Shown here piece by piece: positions 45,303-56,353 of a DNA stretch of 64,000 nucleotides (position 1 is its first letter; every line of letters starts with the position of its first letter). Made by a program: the position numbers and the translations under genes. This DNA comes from Tepidibacter thalassicus DSM 15285 (GTDB lineage Bacteria > Bacillota > Clostridia > Peptostreptococcales > Peptostreptococcaceae). The notes beneath the pieces are model-generated. The model searched no databases, was not told where the DNA came from, and saw nothing but the letters and a program-made list of their open reading frames with translations. The stretch is taken from the NCBI RefSeq assembly GCF_900129915.1, contig NZ_FQXH01000008.1, positions 1-64,000 of the forward strand, in the 5' to 3' direction.

Positions 45303-46409
45303 TCAATTTTCAATTAATTTTATTTTCTTATATAATTCATCTATAAACACATCATCTTCATCAAATGGTCCTATATAATAAAATTTAGTTTCATTTGGTA
45401 CATCCAACTTTTTAAATATATATTCTGCTAATGTTCTTATATAAACAGTTTCAAACAAAGATGTTGGTATTACTAAATAAAGAGAATCCATGCCATATTC
45501 TAACAACTCATCCCCTATTCTTATTATATCCTTTTTGTGATTTTCTAAAAGAGGTAATTTTATTTTCATATCATAACTTTTTTCATCCATTAAATATTTT
45601 TTTACCTTTTCTCTAAAAATTACATCTTGTTCTAGATTATTTTTATCCTCAAGTCCTACTAACAATACTCCTATTGTTTTATGATTATTGCCTATAGAAT
45701 CTAATATTTTATTTTTATAAGCTTTCGCTAAAACTTCAGAACTCCAAAATAAATCTGTAATTTTAATATTAATCTCATATTTTAATATTCCCATGTTATT
45801 TATCCTCTTTTTTAATAAATCATAATCTTTTCCCTCGGTAAAAAAAATAGGACATAATATTATATTTTTATACCCATTATCTATTAAATCTGTCAATGTT
45901 TTTTCTAAATAAGGAGTAGTATATAAATTAGCATTTACTACTATATAATCTTTATTAAGCTTTTTACTTAAAATATTCCTTATATTATAAGTTTTACTTT
46001 TAAATTGACTTGCCCCTAAATCTTCATACATATTTTTATATCTATATAATTTATAACTCATATTAAACAATGAAAAAATCCCATTCATTTGATAGATTTC
46101 TCTCGATCTTTGTTTTAAATTATATTTTTTATCTTCTCCATCATAAATCAATACAACTGCTTTTTTATCTTGTTTTTTATCTCTATATTCTATCTCTTTA
46201 AATTCTATTTTTTCTTGCAAAAATACTATAATTAAAAGATTCAATGTAAAATAAGCTATAATAAAACTTATAAATATATTTTTAAAATCTTTATTTAAAA
46301 ATAACTCATACACTCCTATGGTACAGATAATTATAAGTATGTTTTCCAAAAAATTATCAAATATAAATATACTAAAAAAACAAATTCCCAATATTATTTT
46401 TTTACACAT
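45303..46409 (-). CDS. Membrane-anchored ferrochelatase-like protein of unknown function
   Basis: A 368-residue protein. Two hydrophobic stretches at the N-terminus (about 5-35 and 45-65) are followed by a soluble domain of about 290 residues that reads like a class II chelatase. YKNMYEDLGASQFKSKTYNIRNILSKKL resembles the ferrochelatase substrate-side segment; NANLYTTPYLEKTLTDLIDNGYKNIILCPIFFTEGK resembles the inter-domain strand-helix unit; and YIGPFDEDDVFIDELYKKI resembles the C-terminal end. The histidine-containing metal motif of true HemH is not evident, and no haem genes are nearby. It lies upstream of yfmF-yfmH on the same strand. Function unknown; the fold call is by eye. Confidence 0.5.
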   Translation of the reverse strand: MCKKIILGICFFSIFIFDNFLENILIIICTIGVYELFLNKDFKNIFISFIIAYFTLNLLIIVFLQEKIEFKEIEYRDKKQDKKAVVLIYDGEDKKYNLKQRSREIYQMNGIFSLFNMSYKLYRYKNMYEDLGASQFKSKTYNIRNILSKKLNKDYIVVNANLYTTPYLEKTLTDLIDNGYKNIILCPIFFTEGKDYDLLKKRINNMGILKYEINIKITDLFWSSEVLAKAYKNKILDSIGNNHKTIGVLLVGLEDKNNLEQDVIFREKVKKYLMDEKSYDMKIKLPLLENHKKDIIRIGDELLEYGMDSLYLVIPTSLFETVYIRTLAEYIFKKLDVPNETKFYYIGPFDEDDVFIDELYKKIKLIEN

Positions 46410-46483
46410 CTCAAGCCTCCAATATAATTTTTTGTTCGTTATAAAAATATGAAACTAAAAAAAAATAAAGAACAATACTTTTA

Positions 46484-46512
46484 TTGCATGTATTTAATAT
46501 ATAGGTTATAAT
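46484..46512 (+). promoter_or_regulatory. Sigma-A-type promoter of ychF
   Basis: TTGCAT (46484-46489), 17 bp, TATAAT (46507-46512). The predicted start near 46519 gives a leader of about 60 bases before ychF. Confidence 0.7.
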
Positions 46513-46580
46513 TTTTCTGTATGCTTTAAACAATTTTGAAAAAACTTATTATATAAATAAAAAACGAAAGGAAGATTTAA

Positions 46581-47675
46581 ATGAAATTAGGTATAGTAGG
46601 TCTACCTAACGTTGGAAAAAGTACACTATTCAATGCTATAACTCAAGCTGGTGCAGAATCAGCAAATTATCCATTTTGTACCATAGAACCCAACGTAGGT
46701 GTAGTTGCAGTTCCAGATGAAAGGTTGCATAAACTAAAAGAAATATATAATTCAGAAAAAATAGTTCCTACTGCTATAGAATTTTGCGATATCGCAGGAC
46801 TTGTCAGAGGAGCAAGCAAAGGAGAAGGTCTTGGAAATAAATTTTTATCTCATATAAGAGAAGTAGAAGCTATTATTCACGTTGTTCGCTGTTTTGAAGA
46901 CCCAAATGTAGTTCACGTAGATGGATCTGTTGATCCTTTAAGAGATATAGAGACAATAAATCTTGAATTAATATTTTCAGACCTTGAAGTTTTAGAAAGA
47001 AGAATTCAAAAAACTCAAAAAGCAGCTAAAGCCGATAAATCTCTTTTTTCTCAACTAGACTTATTAAACAAAATAAAAGAAACTTTAGAAAATAATAAAT
47101 GTGTTAGAACAATGGAATTTACAGAAGAAGAACAATCTTTTGTAAAACAATTAAATCTCTTAACATCAAAACCTGTAATTTATGTTGCTAATGTTTCTGA
47201 AAATGACCTTGCAGATGATGCTGCTAATAATACTTTAGTTAAAAAAGTCAGAGAATTCGCAGATTCTGAAAATGCTCAAGTAGTTGTCATATGTGCTCAA
47301 ATTGAAGCAGAAATAGCTGAGCTTGAAGAAGATGAAAAGAAAGAATTCTTAGCTGATTTAGGACTTGCTGAATCTGGACTTGATAAATTAATCAAAGCCT
47401 CTTATTCTCTACTTGGACTTATAAGTTTCTTAACTGCAGGTCAAAAAGAAGTTAGAGCTTGGACTATTAAAAGAGGAACCAAAGCTCCTCAAGCGGGAGG
47501 AAAAATTCACTCTGATATTGAAAGAGGATTTATAAGAGCAGAAACTATAGCTTATGAAGATTTAATAAATGTTGGAACTATGAATGCAGCTAGAGAAAAA
47601 GGACTTGTCAGACTTGAAGGAAAAGATTATGAAGTTAAAGATGGAGATGTAATACTATTTAGATTTAACGTATAA
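46581..47675 (+). CDS. ychF: Redox-regulated ATPase YchF (OLA1 family)
   Basis: An Obg-family P-loop protein that prefers ATP and binds ribosomes. Of 364 residues, [12 protein letters not shown] is at 6-17, the G3-type DIAGLVRGASKGEGLGNKFL near 69-88, and the NxxE-like nucleotide site YVANVSEND near 204-212. A TGS-type C-terminal domain ends DVILFRFNV. It is one of the few plus-strand genes, with its own promoter and terminator. Confidence 0.97.
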   Translation: MKLGIVGLPNVGKSTLFNAITQAGAESANYPFCTIEPNVGVVAVPDERLHKLKEIYNSEKIVPTAIEFCDIAGLVRGASKGEGLGNKFLSHIREVEAIIHVVRCFEDPNVVHVDGSVDPLRDIETINLELIFSDLEVLERRIQKTQKAAKADKSLFSQLDLLNKIKETLENNKCVRTMEFTEEEQSFVKQLNLLTSKPVIYVANVSENDLADDAANNTLVKKVREFADSENAQVVVICAQIEAEIAELEEDEKKEFLADLGLAESGLDKLIKASYSLLGLISFLTAGQKEVRAWTIKRGTKAPQAGGKIHSDIERGFIRAETIAYEDLINVGTMNAAREKGLVRLEGKDYEVKDGDVILFRFNV

Positions 47676-47706
47676 AAAAGAGAAGCAAAAATTGCTTCTC
47701 TTTTTT
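47674..47706. terminator. Bidirectional terminator between ychF and nifJ
   Basis: A 15-bp perfect stem, arms 47674-47688 and 47692-47706, built on AGAGAAGCAA / TTGCTTCTCT with A and T runs on both sides. It serves the convergent ychF (+) and nifJ (-). Confidence 0.9.
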
Positions 47707-47707
47707 A

Positions 47708-51253
<3,546 letters not shown>

Positions 51254-51279
51254 TTACATAAATTTTTATTATTGATTTG

Positions 51280-51308
51280 AGTATAGTATACAATATACAA
51301 AATGTCAA
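51280..51308 (-). promoter_or_regulatory. Sigma-A promoter of nifJ
   Basis: TTGACA (51308-51303), 17 bp, TATACT (51285-51280) on the minus strand. The -35 is a perfect consensus match and the -10 has five of six. The start is expected near 51273. Confidence 0.82.
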
Positions 51309-51327
51309 TCGTTTTCAATTTGACATT
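51301..51327. promoter_or_regulatory. Candidate operator overlapping the nifJ -35 box
   Basis: A perfect 8-bp inverted repeat, AATGTCAA (51301-51308) and TTGACATT (51320-51327), with an 11-base centre. One arm coincides with the -35 hexamer, so a bound dimer would block polymerase. No known regulator is assigned; a redox repressor is only a guess. Confidence 0.45.
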
Positions 51328-51468
51328 TTTTTGACTAAAACTCCATTAATTAAATATTCTTTATATGTTTTTATATCCCTTTCTTTTTATAATAATTTAA
51401 AAAATTTTTAAAATCAAGACAGTATAAGGAAAAATTAAGAATAAATTTTATTTTTTTAACTTTTAGTA

Positions 51469-51495
51469 TATTTATACATTTAATGTGTATAAATA
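51469..51495. repeat. 10-bp inverted repeat upstream of nifJ
   Basis: TATTTATACA (51469-51478) and TGTATAAATA (51486-51495) are perfect complements around a 7-base centre. It is about 160 bases upstream of the nifJ -35 box. There is no U-run, so a protein-binding site is more likely than a terminator. Confidence 0.5.
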
Positions 51496-51570
51496 ATGGA
51501 TAAACAATGCTTTTTTACTTTATGTATTTTTATTTTTATACAAAAACAAATTTTATATAACCAAAATACA

Positions 51571-51608
51571 ACTAAAGCCCTATGTCAATTACAACATAGG
51601 ACTTTAGT
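51571..51608 (-). terminator. Terminator of the PduL-type gene
   Basis: A stem of about 15 bp (51571-51585 with 51594-51608, one mismatch or G-U) on ACTAAAG / CTTTAGT, 17 bases beyond the stop. The tail on the minus strand is only moderately U-rich. Confidence 0.7.
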
Positions 51609-51625
51609 CGGTAATTTGTTATTAT

Positions 51626-52195
51626 TTATTCAACTATTAATTCTACCATATCTCCATTTCTTACTCCGGCTGCATTTCCTTCTTCTATGTCTACATGCAT
51701 CTCTAAAGCATACTTTGGACTTACTCTAACTAAAACATTCTCAAATACTACTGCTCTTTCTCCAAAAGTTCTAACTTTAACTCTTTGATTATCTACAACA
51801 CCAAATTTTTCAGCATCTTCTGTATGCATATGTATATGTCTTGCAGCAACTATAACTCCTCTTTCAAGTTCTACTTCTCCTTTTGGTCCTACAAGTTTAA
51901 CTCCTGGAGTTCCTTCAAGTTGTCCAGAATCTCTAAGTGGTGCTTTAACTCCTAAAGCAAATCCATCAGATAGAGAAATCTCTATTTGTGTTTCTCCTCT
52001 TGCAGGTCCAAGTATTCTAACACCTTTAATTGTCCCTTTTGGTCCTACTACGTCTACTTTTTCTTCGCAAGCAAACTGTCCTGGCTGAGAAAGATCTTTA
52101 AAATGAGTTAATTCATATCCTTCCCCAAATAGAGCTTCAATATCCTTTTTACTTAAATGAATATGTCTGTTTGATAACGCTATAGGTAATTTCAT
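51626..52195 (-). CDS. Phosphate propanoyltransferase/acetyltransferase, PduL type
   Basis: Exchanges CoA for phosphate on acetyl- or propionyl-CoA. The 189-residue protein carries both PduL barrels and their metal-binding histidines: ALSNRHIHLS (6-15), VAARHIHMHTEDAE near 115-128, and MHVDIEEGNAAG near 166-177. It lacks the N-terminal encapsulation peptide of microcompartment forms, and no shell genes are nearby. It stands next to PFOR, so the likely job is acetyl-CoA to acetyl-phosphate for ATP synthesis with acetate kinase, in place of Pta. It has its own promoter. Substrate preference cannot be read from sequence. Confidence 0.9.
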   Translation of the reverse strand: MKLPIALSNRHIHLSKKDIEALFGEGYELTHFKDLSQPGQFACEEKVDVVGPKGTIKGVRILGPARGETQIEISLSDGFALGVKAPLRDSGQLEGTPGVKLVGPKGEVELERGVIVAARHIHMHTEDAEKFGVVDNQRVKVRTFGERAVVFENVLVRVSPKYALEMHVDIEEGNAAGVRNGDMVELIVE

Positions 52196-52232
52196 TATAG
52201 CTACCCCCTCTTTAATTTTTTCAACAAAACTA

Positions 52233-52261
52233 ATTATACTTTTTTTTTATTTAAAAATCAA
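52233..52261 (-). promoter_or_regulatory. Sigma-A-type promoter of the PduL-type gene
   Basis: TTGATT (52261-52256), 17 bp A-rich spacer, TATAAT (52238-52233) on the minus strand, just beyond the aroA stop. The predicted leader is about 30 bases. Confidence 0.65.
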
Positions 52262-52265
52262 ATTT

Positions 52266-53543
52266 TTAATAACTTATCCTTTTTAGAATATCACAAAAAC
52301 TCGGAAAAGATACATCTACACACTTAAAATTATGTATATATGTATTTCCATATGCTATTAATGAAGCTATAGAAAACGCCATGGCTATCCTATGGTCATT
52401 AAAGCTTTCTATATTTGCTCCTTTAAGTTTAGTAGGTCCATTAATTATCATTCCATCTTCTAACTCTTGAATATCTGCTCCCATTTTTTTTAGATTTTCA
52501 ACAACACTTTTAATCCTATTTGATTCTTTAACTTTGAGTTCTTTTGCATCTTTTATAATAGTCTGCCCCTCTGCTTGAGTTGCCATAATAGCAATTATAG
52601 GTACTTCATCTATAAGTCTTGGTATTAAATCCCCATCTATAATAACTCCATTCAAATTAGAATATTTAACTAATATATCTCCAATTTCTTCTCCACATAT
52701 AATTTTTTTATTTAATATTTCAAAATTTCCACCCATTTTTATTAAAACATCCAAAATACCAGTTCTTGTTGGGTTAAGTCCTACATTTTTTATCAAAACT
52801 TCAGAACCCTTTATTATACTCGCACCAGCAATAAAAAATGCAGCTGAAGAAATGTCTCCAGGTACATGTATTTCTTGTGGATATAAACAATCAACGGGAT
52901 TTACATCAATCTCAAGACCATCTACATTTATATCAGCCCCAAATGCCTTTAACATTATTTCCGTATGATTTCTACTTTTAGATTTTTCTATTATTTTAGA
53001 AGGTGAATTAGCAAATAAAGAAGCTAAAATAATCGCTGACTTTACTTGAGCTGATGCTATACTCATTTTATAATTTATTCCATTCAAATTTCCACCTTCA
53101 ATAGTTATAGGAGTAAAATTTCCATTTTCAATTCCATCTACTTTAGCACCCATTTCTTTAAGAGGATCTGTAACTCTTTTCATAGGTCTCTTACTTATAG
53201 ATTCATCTCCTATCAAAGTAGACTTAAAATTTTGACCAGCAAGTATTCCCATTATAAGCCTTATTGTAGTTCCTGAATTCCCTACATTTAAAACATCATC
53301 TGGTTTTTTTAAACCTCTCAACCCTCCCCCATATACTATAATATTTCCATTATCTATTTCTATATTAACTCCCATTTTTCTAAAACAATCTATAGTACTT
53401 AAACAATCTTGTCCCATCAAAAAATTTTTAATATAATTTTTACCATTAGAAATAGCCGAAAACATTACTGCTCTATGAGAAATAGACTTATCCCCTGGAA
53501 GAATTATTTCACCATTTAATCGTAAAACACTATTAAAATTCAT
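52266..53543 (-). CDS. aroA: 5-enolpyruvylshikimate-3-phosphate synthase
   Basis: The sixth step of the shikimate pathway. Of 425 residues, LPGDKSISHRAVMFSAIS is at 16-33, NVGNSGTTIRLIMGILAGQ near 88-106, and the C-terminal segment has KVKESNRIKSVVENL and DHRIAMAFSIASL. The ATG overlaps the end of aroB by about ten bases, so the aro genes are translationally coupled in pathway-independent order C-B-A. Confidence 0.96.
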   Translation of the reverse strand: MNFNSVLRLNGEIILPGDKSISHRAVMFSAISNGKNYIKNFLMGQDCLSTIDCFRKMGVNIEIDNGNIIVYGGGLRGLKKPDDVLNVGNSGTTIRLIMGILAGQNFKSTLIGDESISKRPMKRVTDPLKEMGAKVDGIENGNFTPITIEGGNLNGINYKMSIASAQVKSAIILASLFANSPSKIIEKSKSRNHTEIMLKAFGADINVDGLEIDVNPVDCLYPQEIHVPGDISSAAFFIAGASIIKGSEVLIKNVGLNPTRTGILDVLIKMGGNFEILNKKIICGEEIGDILVKYSNLNGVIIDGDLIPRLIDEVPIIAIMATQAEGQTIIKDAKELKVKESNRIKSVVENLKKMGADIQELEDGMIINGPTKLKGANIESFNDHRIAMAFSIASLIAYGNTYIHNFKCVDVSFPSFCDILKRISY

Positions 53544-54570
53544 TTTTTACCTCCTCAATTACAGAAAGTATTTCATATTCTTTTATATCTTCAAAAATAT
53601 CTACTTTTCCGTATCCAACCGGTAATACTAGACTAAATTTTAAATAGCTATTTTTTTTATCTTTTTTCATAATGTCTAATATATATTTAGAATCTATACC
53701 TTTAAAAGTTATAGGCAGATTGTACTCTTTATAAATATTAACAACTTTATCATAGTAATCTTTATCTATAAACTTTTTCTTTAACGCCAACCTAAAAGCC
53801 ATATGTGTCCCTATGGAGATTGCATAGCCATGGCTCAATTTCCCTATCTTTTCTATACCATGCCCAAAGCTATGTCCTAAATTTAATATTTTTCTTAAAT
53901 TAGACTCCTTTTCATCTTTTTTTACTATATCAATCTTTATATTCAAAGATTTATTTACAATGTAAATCAAACTGCTTTCATCTAAATCTAATATATTTTT
54001 CTTATTACTCATCAAATAATCTAAAAAATAACAATCATATATAAGACCATATTTTATAACTTCTGATAATCCACTTAAAAATTCATCTTTTTGCAGTGTC
54101 TTCAATGTATTTATATTAACATATATAAATTCCGGTTGATAAAAAGTACCTATGACATTTTTATAAATTCCTAAATTTATACCTGTTTTTCCACCTATTG
54201 AACTATCTACTTGAGCTAACAACGTAGTAGGACAATGAATTAAATCTACACCTCTCATATATGTAGATGCAACAAATCCACTTAAATCTCCTACAACCCC
54301 TCCCCCTAAAGATATAATAAGAGACTTTCTGCTTAATCCATTCATTATACAAAATTTCAAAATATCTTCATAAACATTTAAACATTTAGATTTTTCCCCT
54401 GGCTCTATATCATATACTAAAACATTATCGTATTTTATATTTTTAACAAAATCATCTATATACAATTTTTTCACATTTTTATCAGTTATAATTAAAATCT
54501 TATCGTAATATTTTTTCAAACTAAAATTTTCAAAATCTTTTTCTATATAAACTATATCCCCTTTTTCCAT
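53533..54570 (-). CDS. aroB: 3-dehydroquinate synthase
   Basis: Cyclises DAHP to 3-dehydroquinate using NAD and a divalent metal. Of 345 residues, EPGEKSKCLNVYEDIL is near 57-72, the NAD loop SLGGGVVGDLSGFVASTYMRG near 85-106, and DSSIGGKTGINL near 121-132. Metal ligands lie in GLSEVIKYG and HSFGHGIEK. It overlaps both aroC and aroA. Confidence 0.96.
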   Translation of the reverse strand: MEKGDIVYIEKDFENFSLKKYYDKILIITDKNVKKLYIDDFVKNIKYDNVLVYDIEPGEKSKCLNVYEDILKFCIMNGLSRKSLIISLGGGVVGDLSGFVASTYMRGVDLIHCPTTLLAQVDSSIGGKTGINLGIYKNVIGTFYQPEFIYVNINTLKTLQKDEFLSGLSEVIKYGLIYDCYFLDYLMSNKKNILDLDESSLIYIVNKSLNIKIDIVKKDEKESNLRKILNLGHSFGHGIEKIGKLSHGYAISIGTHMAFRLALKKKFIDKDYYDKVVNIYKEYNLPITFKGIDSKYILDIMKKDKKNSYLKFSLVLPVGYGKVDIFEDIKEYEILSVIEEVKNEF

Positions 54571-55727
54571 CCTCTACCTTCCAACCTTTCCATATAACTT
54601 TTATAATTTTTAATTATATCATTCATATTATCACCCGAAAATTTATCAATAAAAAATTTAGCTATTACAAATGCACAGACATTTTCAGCAACTACAGATG
54701 CAGCTGGTACAGCACAATTATCAGATCTTTCTATAGATGCTTTATAATTTTCAAGTGTATTAACATCTATACTATTAAGAGGTTTATATAATGTCGGTAT
54801 TGGCTTCATCACACATCTTATAATTATTTCTTCTCCCGTACTTACTCCTCCTTCTATTCCTCCTAAATTATTAGTATTTCTATAAATACCTTTCTCGTTA
54901 GAATAATATATTTCATCTTGAACAAGTGATCCCCTTAAAAAAGCTATTTCAAATCCAAGACCAAATTCAACTCCTTTTATTCCTTGAATAGACATAAGAT
55001 GAGCACTCAAAACAGAATCTAATTTTTTATCATAATGAACATAAGAACCAAGCCCTAACGGAACATTTTTTATTCTTATTTCAAATACTCCACCTAAACT
55101 ATCTCCCTCATATTTTCCTCTTTTTATCTCATCTATAAATAATTTTTCAAAATTTTCATCTACACATCTAACCTGAGAAATTTCAGATTTCTCCTTTATA
55201 TAATTAAAAGAAAAATTATTTTTTATTTTTTGTTTCCCTATTTGTACAACATGAGATGTAAAATCTATATTGAAATTTGATAAAAACTCTTTACAAATAG
55301 CTCCTATTGCTACTCTTATAGCTGTTTCTCGTGCACTTGCTCGCTCTAAAACATTTCTTACATCTTCAAAATCATATTTTAAAGTTCCTACTAAATCAGC
55401 ATGTCCAGGTCTTGCCTTTGTAACCTTCTTGCTTTGTAGATCTATTTCTCCAATAGTTTTCATGTATTCTTTCCAATTTTCATAATCTTTGTTTCTTATT
55501 TCAATTGCTATAGGACTTCCAATAGTTATATTTCCTCTTAATCCAGATAAAATATTAACATTGTCTTTTTCTATCTTCATCCTATCTCCTCTTCCATATC
55601 CCTGTTGCCTTCTAAATAACTCTCTATTTATATTTTCTACATTTATATATAAATTAGATGGCATTCCTTCTAAAATCGCAATTAAAGATTTCCCATGCGA
55701 TTCTCCTGAAGTTAAATATCTTAACAA
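54552..55727 (-). CDS. aroC: Chorismate synthase
   Basis: Makes chorismate from EPSP with reduced FMN. About 391 residues. Motifs: LTSGESHGKSLIAILEGMP at the N-terminus, RRQQGYGRGDRMKIE near 38-52, KARPGHADLVG near 100, RASARETAIRVAIGA near 125-140, and SNDNCAVPAASVVAE-like SDNCAVPAASVV near the end. The start is TTG 55727, seven bases after AAAGGGGAG; the longer frame to 55778 runs into a hairpin. First gene of the aroC-aroB-aroA operon. Confidence 0.95.
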   Translation of the reverse strand: MLRYLTSGESHGKSLIAILEGMPSNLYINVENINRELFRRQQGYGRGDRMKIEKDNVNILSGLRGNITIGSPIAIEIRNKDYENWKEYMKTIGEIDLQSKKVTKARPGHADLVGTLKYDFEDVRNVLERASARETAIRVAIGAICKEFLSNFNIDFTSHVVQIGKQKIKNNFSFNYIKEKSEISQVRCVDENFEKLFIDEIKRGKYEGDSLGGVFEIRIKNVPLGLGSYVHYDKKLDSVLSAHLMSIQGIKGVEFGLGFEIAFLRGSLVQDEIYYSNEKGIYRNTNNLGGIEGGVSTGEEIIIRCVMKPIPTLYKPLNSIDVNTLENYKASIERSDNCAVPAASVVAENVCAFVIAKFFIDKFSGDNMNDIIKNYKSYMERLEGRGWKKGI

Positions 55728-55751
55728 GATAATCTCCCCTTTCTCAAAATA

Positions 55752-55773
55752 AGGGCTAGTTTTTACTAGCCCT
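55752..55773 (-). terminator. Hairpin at the end of the flavoprotein gene
   Basis: AGGGCTAGT (55752-55760) and ACTAGCCCT (55765-55773) form a perfect 9-bp stem overlapping the stop region of the iron-sulfur flavoprotein gene, just before aroC. The tail is weakly U-rich (TATTTTGAG), so termination may be partial. Confidence 0.5.
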
Positions 55774-56340
55774 ATCAATTAAATCTAAAGTCAAATTTTT
55801 AATATCTTCTAAAGCATCTAAATTAGATTTTACCTCTATTTCATCGGTATTAGCTAAATAATACTTATGAATCAACTTTGTATTTATGCTTTTAAAGAAA
55901 AAATCTATAACTATTTCTCCTCCTAAAAATTGAGTTTTATAAGCTCTACTTCCTCCTATAGAAATAAACATTCCTACCCTATTCTTATTTCTATCTATGG
56001 AAGGTTTTTTTAATATATATTTGCTAGCATAAAAAGCTTGAGTTCTATCTATTAATGTTTTTAATTTCGCTGGAACAGAATCAAAGTATACAGGAGATAC
56101 TACTACTGTTCCAATAGAATCATTAAATTCCCTATACAAACTTTTCATATCATCATTTATACGACAATGTCCTGTTTTTTCACAATACCCACACGCATTA
56201 CAATAATCTATATTTAAATCGTATATATCAATTACTCTGTATTTTAAATTGTTATCATCTAAAATATTTTTAACATTTTCTAATACACAGTAACAATTTT
56301 TCCCTTTTCTAGGACTAGCATTAATTATTAAAAATGCCAT
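55756..56340 (-). CDS. Iron-sulfur flavoprotein / NAD(P)H-dependent FMN reductase-like protein
   Basis: A 194-residue flavodoxin-like protein. The N-terminal FMN phosphate loop is NASPRKGKNCYCVLENV (7-23). The compact cysteine motif CNACGYCEKTGHC near 47-59 (C-x2-C-x2-C-x5-C) is that of archaeal and clostridial iron-sulfur flavoproteins, which bind a 4Fe-4S cluster. TVVVSPVYFDSVPAKLKTLIDR is the conserved FMN_red segment. It is probably a cytoplasmic electron carrier or reductase; partner unknown. Confidence 0.85.
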   Translation of the reverse strand: MAFLIINASPRKGKNCYCVLENVKNILDDNNLKYRVIDIYDLNIDYCNACGYCEKTGHCRINDDMKSLYREFNDSIGTVVVSPVYFDSVPAKLKTLIDRTQAFYASKYILKKPSIDRNKNRVGMFISIGGSRAYKTQFLGGEIVIDFFFKSINTKLIHKYYLANTDEIEVKSNLDALEDIKNLTLDLIDRASKN

Positions 56341-56353
56341 ATGTATTTCCCCT

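Noticed and set aside
51496-51729. Plus-strand frame of 77 codons starting in the nifJ/PduL gap
   Set aside because: No ribosome-binding site, it crosses the PduL terminator and reads antisense into that gene; composition is unlike neighbouring proteins.
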